This document shows, in pieces, positions 60,101 to 64,000 of a stretch of DNA of 64,000 nucleotides. A model generated the notes under the pieces. The model made no database searches. It was not told where the DNA came from and was given only the letters and a program-made list of their open reading frames with translations. Each line of letters opens with the position of its first letter. Positions within the stretch are counted from its first letter, which is position 1. Origin of the DNA: Verrucomicrobiia bacterium (GTDB lineage: Bacteria; Verrucomicrobiota; Verrucomicrobiia; Verrucomicrobiales; DEV007); the NCBI GenBank assembly GCA_030427505.1, contig JAUICH010000005.1, positions 186,001 to 250,000 of the forward strand, in the 5' to 3' direction. The translations under genes were made by a program, and so were the position numbers.

Positions 60101-61326
60101 TGAATGTTGCCGCCCAGCCATACTTCGCCATCCGAACCGCCAAAGAAGAAAATGTTCCCTCCGTTCGCCGCGCCGTTCGCGCTGACCTCCGCCGTGGCGC
60201 CGACCCGGATGTCGCCGCCCGTCACTTGGACCAGCCCACCATTGCCCATTGAGCCATTGGCCTGAATGGACCCGTCGACAATGGCCGTCTCCGTGGCCAA
60301 GACAAAGACGCTGCCCGCCTCATTCCCAGAGGCATCCACGCTGGAGCCCTCCGCGAGAGTCACGTCCGCCGCGGCGATGGAAATTTCCCCGCCGTTGCCC
60401 GTTTCCTCATCCTTCGCGCGGATGGCGCCGGTGTTTTCGACTTTTCCTTCCAGATTGGTGACCGTCACGGAATCTGACGCTCTTAATTCTCCGGAGTTTA
60501 CTACCCGGCCGCTCCCGGCCGAGAGATAGAGTTTCCCGCCGCGGGACTCGAATTTCGTTGCCCGCACTACTCCTTCATTATTAACGGCCAAGGCGTATTC
60601 GTTGCCGCCCGCCGCCTTCAGTTCCGCCGTCATCGCGGCGATCTGGCCCTTGTTCGTGACCGTCCCTTCGCCGCCAGGAGAAATGGAAATCCGCTCGTCT
60701 CCCTCCGCCGCCACGCGCACCTCACTGCCCGCCGCCAGGCCTACGGTGCCCTCCTTTGCGTTCAGCGTGCCCTCGTTCGTCACCTGTTTCGCAATCAGGA
60801 AGATATCGCCTCCATCGATGGCGTTGATGGTGCCCAGGTTAACTACCGCCGCGTCTGAGTCGCCCCGGAAAATCATATCTCCGCCACTGAGAAATTCCGC
60901 GTCGCTCACGTCCAGGGTGGATCCGAGGAAGCCCGCCGTATCGATGACACCGGTCGGTCCCACCAGTATCCCATTCGGGTTGATCAGGAAGATCTGTCCG
61001 TTCGCCTGCAGAGCCCCGTGAATCGCGCTCGGCGCTCCGCTGAACACGCGGTTCAGCGCCGCGCTGCCGGAGCCTGGCTGAACGAAACGCGTCAGCTCAC
61101 CCGCCTCGATGGAAAAGGACTCCCAGTTGATAATCGCCCGGTCGCTCAACTGATCGATGATCAGTTCCCCTGGATTATCGAAGTTGAATTCCGCCACTCC
61201 GCTTCGAACCTCTGGGTTCTGCGGATTGGCTGAAATATCCGGAGCCCTCAACAGTGTTGAAGTGACGATTGCCAGCACTAAGCCAGCGCGTAAAAAAGAA
61301 AACGAATTGCTCACCCTGACAAGCAT
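48151..61326 (-). CDS. Giant TpsA exoprotein with 47 copies of a 37-residue repeat
   Basis: About 4,391 residues, a two-partner-secretion adhesin/exoprotein. ATG 61326 (MLVRVSNSFSFLRAG) gives a normal signal peptide. ATG 61389 is in frame but overlaps a -10-like TACAAT, so the shorter start is preferred. The TPS domain follows (INWESFSI, NRVFSG, SAIHGAL, INPNGILVGP). From about nt 59450 the protein is built of five macro-modules, each starting with FIRV...DLFYDS / NRN / VAGWDG / SVFIGDGTQ, then an array of 37-residue repeats (9, 9, 19, 6 and 4 copies) centred on YAQLGQGG, then a DLTLTG / GHGD / GNTYLG / ELRIYL block. A Gly-rich beta-helix is likely. The repeats give wide antisense open frames that are not genes. 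Confidence 0.93.
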   Translation of the reverse strand: MLVRVSNSFSFLRAGLVLAIVTSTLLRAPDISANPQNPEVRSGVAEFNFDNPGELIIDQLSDRAIINWESFSIEAGELTRFVQPGSGSAALNRVFSGAPSAIHGALQANGQIFLINPNGILVGPTGVIDTAGFLGSTLDVSDAEFLSGGDMIFRGDSDAAVVNLGTINAIDGGDIFLIAKQVTNEGTLNAKEGTVGLAAGSEVRVAAEGDERISISPGGEGTVTNKGQIAAMTAELKAAGGNEYALAVNNEGVVRATKFESRGGKLYLSAGSGRVVNSGELRASDSVTVTNLEGKVENTGAIRAKDEETGNGGEISIAAADVTLAEGSSVDASGNEAGSVFVLATETAIVDGSIQANGSMGNGGLVQVTGGDIRVGATAEVSANGAANGGNIFFFGGSDGEVWLGGNIHATGGSGNGGYIQATGGNVTVADTGYLDASGGADGGWISLEAEDQMNFNGTALARGGGGDGGRVDVLGENVTLGSTALLDASGAIDGGYLYIGGGRGGRDASLRNARSTTVAPGARLIANGGEKGGDVIIWADGATDFRGSIENTGSTDETVDGGGFAEVSGREELYFAGTVDTGGGQLLLDPFDYTIDATQATAIAGALAGGSVTIDTTADDGTFGSSGSSSDVGHITINADIFYDSLNDLTFLALGDVNFNASVQNRNDTGGDLNVVAGWDGTTAYSTDVFLDEDVLSTTVYGQNEGSVFIGDGTQSAGIAVGSRSGETNVFGYDVNLQGGNGAGDGRFAQLGFQVTNGVALGGFDLDLTRTDGEDVVVDGDMNLHFVHNLSATGGDTGGYTYAQVGHVGADMVGGSEVEAMATSNIEITAGNDVFFSGGDGNSSYAQLGQGGYRAYGNHGGTTTINQADDIGFYGGDGILSYAQLGQGGYRAYGNQSGATNLFDVDDIDFFGGGGMGAYAQLGQGGNSANGNHSGTTTVIDADDITFAGGTGIDAYAQFGQGGIGVDGDHSGTLTITDADEMVFRGGDGGGAYVQLGQGSTGGIGNNSGTTTVTRVYDVTFEGGSGDETYAHLGQGGYSGLGNHSGTTLLSQVGGVTFEGGTGSTSYAQLGQGGGSNNGNHGGTTILSQVGEVTFTAGEGLGAYAQLGQGGAGAEGNHSGDTTLSQVSNVTIEANYVAYAQLGNGGNWANGNHSGTIDLYIQGDLTLTGRSTAAEYARIGHGDELGDSDAGNTVMGDVTVRVLGDAGVENATIGHQIDPDGSYTGGNTYLGVAGTLTADANSQFRSALAAQGGELRIYLTDPANDLVDTAATLNGVAHGGSQAPNSQGSHLFGQGPYTAEFSYYTLPAAVNYIIDATAAANITTALGTGNLVLDTTPFGLAEFGAVADTDGGTSFIRVDNDLFYDSPFYLDLIATGDITFNASLQNRNDTSGDLDIVAGWDGGTAYNPDIFLWEDVDDVTMYGQNDGSVFIGDGTQAAGVAVGTRSGAANVMGYDISLQGGNGAGDGRFAQLGFQVTDGVALGGFDLDPTRTDGENVVVDGDMNLRVLDGLTAMGGDTGARTYAQVGHVGADQVNDTDVEAVATSWIEIAAGGDIYFAAGAGNNAYAQLGQGGANARGNHGGGVTVFEAGDVEFLGGDGARSYAQLGHGGYRTYGNHSGTTEIYDVGDMDFIGGGGANAYAQLGQGGYSARGNHSGTTMVVDAYDLTFEGGTGDYSYAQFGQGGYAASGDHSGTLTIIDAEDIDFLGGDGDYAYAQLGQGGDESDGNHSGTTTVAEVDDVTFKGGAGEGSHAQLGQGGSLLSGNFSGTTLLSQAGDVIFEGGSGDQAYAQLGQGGVHANGNHSGTTTLSQSGEVTFRAGSGVVAYAQLGQGGSSVEGDQSGDTTLSQVSGVTIETSTGASAQLGNGGNQSRGDHSGTIDLYIQGDLTLTRLAIPSSYVRIGHGNDTGAGDTGNTMTGDVIVRVLGDANLERATIGHENGSGGAYASGNTYLGVAGTLTADADSQFRSALDAQGGELRIYLTDTANDLVDTAATLNGVAHGGSQAPNSQGSHLFGSGPYAAEFSYYTLPSAVNYIIDATAAANIATALGSGSLVLDTTPFGLAEFGAVPDLDGGTSFIRVDSDLFYDSPFYLDLIATGDITFNASLQNRNATNGDLELVAGWDGSSAYNPVTYWDEDVSSATMYGQNDGSVFIGDGTQAAGVAVGTRSGITNVFGYDVSLQGGNGAGDGRFAQLGFQVSDGMALGGFDLDPTRNDGSYVWVDGDMYVGVLNVLSATGGDTGEFTYAQVGHVGADLAVDPYIEASAYSWIEIAAGDDILFSGGAGDNAYAQLGHGGSFTRGGHDGGVIIYEADDVEFSGGGGQAAYAQLGQGGASTTGDQWGETVIWDVDDIHFTAGDGKGAYVQLGQGGLDADGDHWGWVEIEDAEDVTFYGGGGTQAYAQLGQGGLDAEGDHSGEVWIEDLDTLDFEGGVGNDAYAQLGQGGYHALGYLEGTVELSDIDEVYFYGGDGDRAYAHLGQGGFGASGDFEGTATLSDIGLLDFNGGEGDDAYVQLGQGGSSAAVIMGNFRGTATLSDIDEVYFYGGVGESSYAQLGQGGFAAGGDHTGTATLSNIGLLDFVAGEGDYAYVQLGQGGDIADGEHSGTTTLSYIDEVYFEGGDGVEAYAQLGQGGAGNDGAHSGTTTLSYINGVYFEGGLGLGSYAQLGQGGLSAFGNHEGTATLSYIGILNFFGGEGKGAYAQLGQGGFAADGDHTGTATLSYLDEVYFYGGVGDYAYAQLGNGGNEASGNHNGMATLSHIGILDYYGGEGDYAYAQLGQGGSTADGSHGGTATLSDIGEVYFYGGEGEFAYAQLGQGGLIAGGNHDGTATLSHIGLLDFLGGDGYLAYVQLGQGGFGAHGDTNGTATLSDIDEVSFQGGEGSTAFAQLGQGGAGSVGDHSGTTVLSQIGSLTFKAGLGTSAYVQLGQGGGGAIGDHSGNLTVSTTGDVTFEADADGAAYALLGHGGVDADGSNSGTIDVYVGGNLTLTGQNHSVRYAQIGHGDDPGDGDAGDTVSGDVTVRADGNITLTKAFLGHQIDGDGTYSSGNTYVGLTGDLTADADSQFRSALAAQGGELRFYLDDPANDLVDAATLLNGIAHGATPAPNNQGQHVFGAGPYTAEFSYYTLPELVNYIVDSTAAANIEAALGTGGVSLITNRLGRADFGAVADLDGGTSFIRVDNDLFYDSLFDLDMIATGDITFLASVQNRNDTGGGLNLVAGWDASTAFDADTFLDEDISTTTLFGQNMGSVFIGDGTQAAGVAVGTRSGTANVFGYDVSLQAGNGAGDNRFAQLGFQVTDGVAQGGFDLDPTRTDGRDVVVDGDMNLRVRNDLSATGGDTGANTYAQVGHVGGALTGFRQTEARATSDIEIAVGNDITFTGGGAIRSYVQLGQGGANAYGNHGGNISITQANDVTFEAGTGQETYAQLGQGGYTAQGSHSGDILVTQVHNLTFTAGMTSKNAYAHLGNGGAYAVGSHEGTIELSWVNDIVFTGGSMNVNYAHLGQGGHDADGSHDGTIQLSHIHDITFSAGSAPGAYAQLGQGGSSADGDHGGTTLMNFVNDVTFNGGTGPEAVAQLGQGGYFAKGNFSGTIDLTIDGDLTLTGGTALNNRYAILGHGDQPGDTDTGESVQGNVTVRVGGDVTLTRAILGHRTPTGGSYTSGNTYLGLLGDLTADADSQLNSALDAQGGELRIYLGDAANDLVDTATKLNGVAHGGAQAPNFQGQFVFGDGPYTPEFSYYVLPDQVNYIIDPEASANIEAALGMGNLSLITNRLGRAEFGAVADTDGGTSFIRLSSYLLYDSPYSLDLIATGNVTFLGGLQNRNTTGGDLNIVAGWDGGTMFDAATFLDEDVSSTTLYGQNLGSVIVGAGLQPLGVAVGTRSGTANVFGNNVTVQGGNGSGAPGRFAQLGFRARDGYAMGDYDLTADGGSLTVDGDMNLRVRNNLKVAGGNDGPLNYAQIGHVGGQAGFDSFDDAWATSNIGIIAGNKVTVTGGDGDLAYAQIGQGGFLATGDFGGTTTISQANSVTFTGGEGILSYAQLGQGGAGAFGDHGGTTEISDTGDVTFAGGEGFGAYAQLGQGGVLSMGDHSGDIRVVDVEDVSLTAGTGLFTQVQVGNGGPLTGGDFSGMIEVSLNGDLTLEGQGLATRYVLLGHGDLLLDDDAGQTVEGDVMVKAGGSATLTNAAIGHVIGPDGTYVSGNTYIGVGQTEPFLDLSATLTADSTTGFFSGPSGELRFYIPSTTGWQGEGATLNEATTVPTNGTVLNNMGLFAFGEGSYTPDLTIGNYAFYSLPPEVEDDLEVLVDLGIPFGVVPGDGDETPLVVIQVEDALPPEVLDLLANPFFDFVLTQSVLEQLEDPFKLPLFDPQGLNIGGDSNLLPEFGNIFTLGSGEVEVEE
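48930..49400 (-). repeat. TpsA repeat array in macro-module 5 (4 copies)
   Basis: Four 111-bp (37-residue) units of the YAQLGQGG family, the most divergent array (AYAQIGQGG, TQVQVGNGG). Module 5 lies nearest the C-terminus. Confidence 0.85.
50540..51230 (-). repeat. TpsA repeat array in macro-module 4 (6 copies)
   Basis: Six 37-residue units, one with an extra residue (MTSKNAYAHLGNGG). Flanked by the same module borders as the other arrays. Confidence 0.85.
52380..54520 (-). repeat. TpsA repeat array in macro-module 3 (19 copies)
   Basis: The largest array. Units 6 to 16 mostly alternate between two types (EVYFYGG... and LLDF/ILDYxGG...), giving a 74-residue, 222-bp super-repeat that points to recent tandem duplication. 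Unit 7 carries a three-residue insertion (SSAAVIMGNF). Confidence 0.88.
55640..56690 (-). repeat. TpsA repeat array in macro-module 2 (9 copies)
   Basis: Nine units that match module 1 position by position (unit 4 has YAQFGQGG and unit 9 ends in DLYIQG in both), showing that modules 1 and 2 arose by duplication of the whole roughly 2.1-kb block. Confidence 0.88.
57800..58840 (-). repeat. TpsA repeat array in macro-module 1 (9 copies)
   Basis: Nine 37-residue units after the TPS domain, of the form xxTFxGGxGxxxYAQLGQGG followed by xxxxGNHSGTTxLSQxx. Near copy of the module 2 array. Confidence 0.88.
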
Positions 61327-61389
61327 AGCGACAAGCAGTAAAGGCTGGATTTCGGGAAGACAAGCAATAACCTTGCCGGTTAAGTGCAT

Positions 61390-62651
61390 TGTAACATTAA
61401 CGGCAATAGGTTAGCTAAGCCCTTTGGTTTTGCGGTGTTGTCTTGAGAGCAGAAACTGAGGATCTCCAGAGCTCCACCGATAGAGGAATGGGGGACTCTA
61501 TGGGCCCTTCTCATCAGGCATTGATCTCTGGATGGCGCCTATAACCATGCGGTACGTTTCCCGGTCTTCAAACCAACGCCAGAGTAGAGCAATCACGTTA
61601 GGGGAACAGGGAGAAGGAAAGGGGCCTCATGCCGCTGAGTTATCGAGATGAAGAGATATTTTTGGCAATGAATTCAGGGGTTTTTTTTGGGGCCGCCAAC
61701 AGGGGGTGGATTGCGAGAAATATAGGTCTTTCTCATTCAAAACAGGCCCGCTCTTTGGATGAATGAAATTGTCTCCCTCCTGTTCCTTCGATAAGGCTTA
61801 TTTCCATTGGCGAAATCTTTTCCGAAATGAATGGAGCCTTGGATATGGAAATCAAAGGTTTCTATTACAAAGCCAATCAGGCTTTGTTCATTCTCCCTAG
61901 CGGCGTCGTGCCTGACGGCCTTTTTGATTCGACCATTTCGGAAAAGACTGGTGCAAATGGGTATATATTGGCGATTTCTCTTAACCGAAAGTACCGAAAA
62001 CAGACGGTTGAATATTTCAGTGATGGGTCTCAAGATTTCACGGGATGGCGCCATCTATATATATTCGGAGTGTGCCATCCTGTGATCCCTATATAATACT
62101 AAGCTCTTTCAAGACGCGGGAGCGAATGGACAGTTCGCACGGTCCCGGGGGGATGGCTTTTGAAAGAAACGCGGGCATTGTTTGCCCGAAAGCATGTCCG
62201 CGATGCGTTTGCCGCTGGCATTGGTAGGTGTGGTGACCATGACGGGGCGGCTGGCGACGATCGCGGCGATGATCGCGGACTGCCGGTCCGGGGCGGAGAT
62301 GGCGCCCACGGCGGGAAGAGTGGCCTCAGCTTTTAAGGCAAGGGCGATGGCGGCGCCGTGGGCGAGCCAGGCGCCGGCTCAGGGAAGGCTGGCGGCCGTC
62401 GAGGGCTGCTTCTGGCCGCCGGTGGCGTGAATTGGGAATTTCAGGCAATCAGGATTACCCTTGACATTTTCTGTACGAATCTTTTCAATACGAATCATTC
62501 GTGTACGAACGATCAAAGTTCAGGACACGTTCGACTCACCATTAACCCTCTTGGCGTCTCAGGGCACGCCACCGATTCGACCTCGATTTGGATCGGCAGC
62601 CGCTCGATGACGCATCCCCACGAAAGAACCCCTGAAACCCCCTAAAGTATT
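61390..62651. other. Long intergenic region between the divergent TpsA genes
   Basis: About 1.26 kb. The left part holds the tpsA promoter (TACAAT read leftwards at 61388-61393). A middle stretch (about 61660-62100) is clearly AT-richer and includes a G4T8G4 run near 61677-61692; two overlapping frames there (61827-62096 plus, 61737-62054 minus) are not convincing. The stretch 62110-62440 is GC-rich and has coding-like character on the minus strand (HGAAIALALKAEATLP...), broken by a stop, possibly a gene remnant. The right end holds a promoter-like TTGACA and three periodic TACGAA repeats. Confidence 0.6.
62461..62516 (+). promoter_or_regulatory. Promoter-like region with three TACGAA repeats at 15-bp spacing
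   Basis: TTGACA (62461-62466) is a perfect -35 box, with TTCAAT 17 bases later as a weak -10. Overlapping it, TACGAA occurs at 62474, 62489 and 62504, exactly 15 bp apart, and the middle copy is part of a palindrome (ACGAATCATTCGT, 62490-62502). This looks like a regulator-binding array controlling the second tpsA gene 140 bases downstream. Confidence 0.55.
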
Positions 62652-64000
62652 GTGAATTTTTCTCTGCTGAGCGCATTGCGCAGCGAGCCGGCCTTTAAGA
62701 CCGCCGCACTCCTTCTGCTGATCCCGAGTCTGGTCTTTTTTCCCTCTCCCTCCGTAATTGTCGCCAATCCGGCTGGCGGCGTGGTCGTCCATGGCGCGGC
62801 CGAATTCGGTGAAGACCTGGGAGGGCACCTCTCCATCTTTCAAGGCTCTGACAAAGCCATCATCAATTGGGAGAGTTTTTCGATTTCACCGGGTGAACTC
62901 ACCCAATTTCAACAACCCGGTCCCGAGTCCGCCGCCCTGAACCGGGTAGTGACGGGAAATCCGAGCGCCATCCACGGTGCGTTGCGGGCCAATGGCAAGA
63001 TTCTGCTGGTGAATCCCAATGGCGTCGTCGTGGGCCCGGCTGGGTCGGTGGATACAAACGGTTTCGTGGCGTCCACCCTGAATGTCTCCGACGCGGAGTT
63101 TCTGGCGGGTGGAGATCTGAACTTCTCCGGTCCTTCCGAGGCTGGCGTGGAGAACTATGGGCGCATCAATGCCGTGGGCGGAGATGTATTTCTGATCGGC
63201 AAACACGTCGTGAACGCGGGGTCCATCAGTGCTTCCAATGGAAGGGTGGGGCTGGCGGCCGGGAGCGACGTCTTGCTCGCGGCGGAGCCGGACGCAAATG
63301 GAGAGCAGGTCTTTGTGCGGCCCACCCCTGGCGGCGTGGGCAGCGGCACCGGGATCTCGAATACGGGCATCATTCAGGGAGCCTCAGTGGAATTGAAGGC
63401 GCATGGCAATATGTATGCCCTGGCGATCAATAATGGCGGAACCATCCGGGCGACGGGTGTCACCCGGTCAGGAGGGTCGGTCTTTCTGGTGGCGGAAGGA
63501 GGCCGAATCGACAATACCGGCATAATCGAAGCGACATTGCCCAATGGAGACGGGGGCCGCATCGTCATCGACGGCGGCGCGGGCGGCTTGGTGAACGCGG
63601 GTGGCCAGATCCTGGCCGAGGCCATTGGCGGCGGAACCGGCGGCAGCGTCACGATCCTGGGCGAAGAGATCTATGTTCCCGGAGGGGCGGTCATCAGTGC
63701 CAATGGCGGCACGGGAGGAACGGTGCAAATCGGCGCGAATCCGTTCTCTAACGTCCCGGGTGAAGCGGAAGCTCTCAGCGTGGACATCGCGCCGGGCTCC
63801 AGTGTCAGCGCAAACGGGCTGACGGGAGCCGGCGGCCAGGTGACCATCAGCGGCGGGGATGCCGGCGTGGTGACCGTGGGCGGAGAGGTCTCCGCCACCA
63901 GTGACGAAGCGGATGGTGGCGAAGTTCACGTGAAAGGTCACGACGTGACCGCCAGCTCCACCAGCACGATAAACGTGAGCGGCGGCCAGAATGGAGGAGG
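62652..64000 (+). CDS. Second TpsA exoprotein (3' end outside window)
   Basis: Open from GTG 62652 to the window end (449 codons seen); an in-frame stop at 62643-62645 makes GTG the only reasonable start. MNFSLLSALRSEPAFKTAALL is a signal-peptide start with cleavage near SVIVANP. The TPS domain is a close paralogue of the other TpsA: AIINWESFSISPGELTQF, NRVVTGNPSAIHGALRANG, NPNGVVVGPAG, NVSDAEFLAGGDL and GGDVFLIGKHVVNAG align block by block. Gly-rich beta-helix repeats (GGTGGSVTI, GAGGQVTISGG) follow. No 37-residue YAQLGQGG repeat is seen in the visible part. It may use the tpsB pore of the divergent operon. Confidence 0.92.
   Translation, partial: MNFSLLSALRSEPAFKTAALLLLIPSLVFFPSPSVIVANPAGGVVVHGAAEFGEDLGGHLSIFQGSDKAIINWESFSISPGELTQFQQPGPESAALNRVVTGNPSAIHGALRANGKILLVNPNGVVVGPAGSVDTNGFVASTLNVSDAEFLAGGDLNFSGPSEAGVENYGRINAVGGDVFLIGKHVVNAGSISASNGRVGLAAGSDVLLAAEPDANGEQVFVRPTPGGVGSGTGISNTGIIQGASVELKAHGNMYALAINNGGTIRATGVTRSGGSVFLVAEGGRIDNTGIIEATLPNGDGGRIVIDGGAGGLVNAGGQILAEAIGGGTGGSVTILGEEIYVPGGAVISANGGTGGTVQIGANPFSNVPGEAEALSVDIAPGSSVSANGLTGAGGQVTISGGDAGVVTVGGEVSATSDEADGGEVHVKGHDVTASSTSTINVSGGQNGG

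Noticed and set aside
58723-60252. 509-residue open frame antisense to TpsA
   Set aside because: Same cause: absence of stops opposite a Gly/Asp-rich repeat gene; no start signal or known motif.
61737-62096. Two overlapping opposite frames (105 and 89 codons) in the TpsA intergenic region
   Set aside because: They cover the same bases on both strands, have no ribosome binding site and no recognisable protein features; at most one could be real and I cannot choose.

Overview
This is a GC-rich window with three AT-richer patches. It most likely comes from a Verrucomicrobiota (or related PVC-group) bacterium. The clues are a membrane Ser/Thr kinase with TPR repeats beside an ECF sigma factor, many secreted proteins of no recognised family, and very large two-partner-secretion exoproteins. 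The phylum is inferred from gene style only; there is no rRNA or other marker gene here.

Layout. (1) 1-3110: the 3' part of a Ser/Thr kinase gene facing an ECF sigma factor gene. (2) 3312-19696: ten co-directional genes. All ten appear to carry N-terminal export signals and none belongs to a family I can name with certainty. They include two paralogue pairs (genes 4/7 and 8/10) and one protein with kinase-like motifs (gene 9). (3) 19771-29086: four different intracellular peptidases (M3, M29, M20B/PepT, M42). Set among them are a PhyH-type dioxygenase, a GNAT acetyltransferase, a membrane protein, and an MvdD-like ATP-grasp ligase preceded by very short ORFs and a strong terminator. This looks like a peptide-modifying or peptide-derived-metabolite locus. 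(4) 29199-40571: a five-gene operon matching the E. coli yehI/yehL/yehM/yehP/yehQ set: DUF4132, SWIM zinc finger, vWA, DUF5682 and MoxR-type AAA+. An insertion sequence sits between the SWIM and DUF4132 genes. (5) 40810-44166: metE and its divergent regulator metR, with a consensus MetR box between them. (6) 44427-46025: two SCO1/SenC-type copper/thioredoxin-fold proteins; the first is a CusF-SCO fusion lipoprotein. (7) 46128-64000: a two-partner-secretion region with a TpsB porin, a TpsA exoprotein of about 4,390 residues, and a second, divergent TpsA cut by the window end. The large TpsA carries 47 copies of a 37-residue repeat in five nested macro-modules.

How the parts may work together. 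The TpsA stop codon and the TpsB start are one base apart, so they form a classical exported-substrate/pore pair; the second TpsA may use the same pore. metR-metE is a standard methionine-synthesis switch. The Yeh-like operon is a conserved AAA+/vWA machine whose biochemical role is not established. The ten-gene secreted cluster and the ATP-grasp/peptidase locus are the two best candidates for an undescribed system.

No rRNA, tRNA or CRISPR array was seen. Motifs and domain names were recognised by eye; no database search was run.
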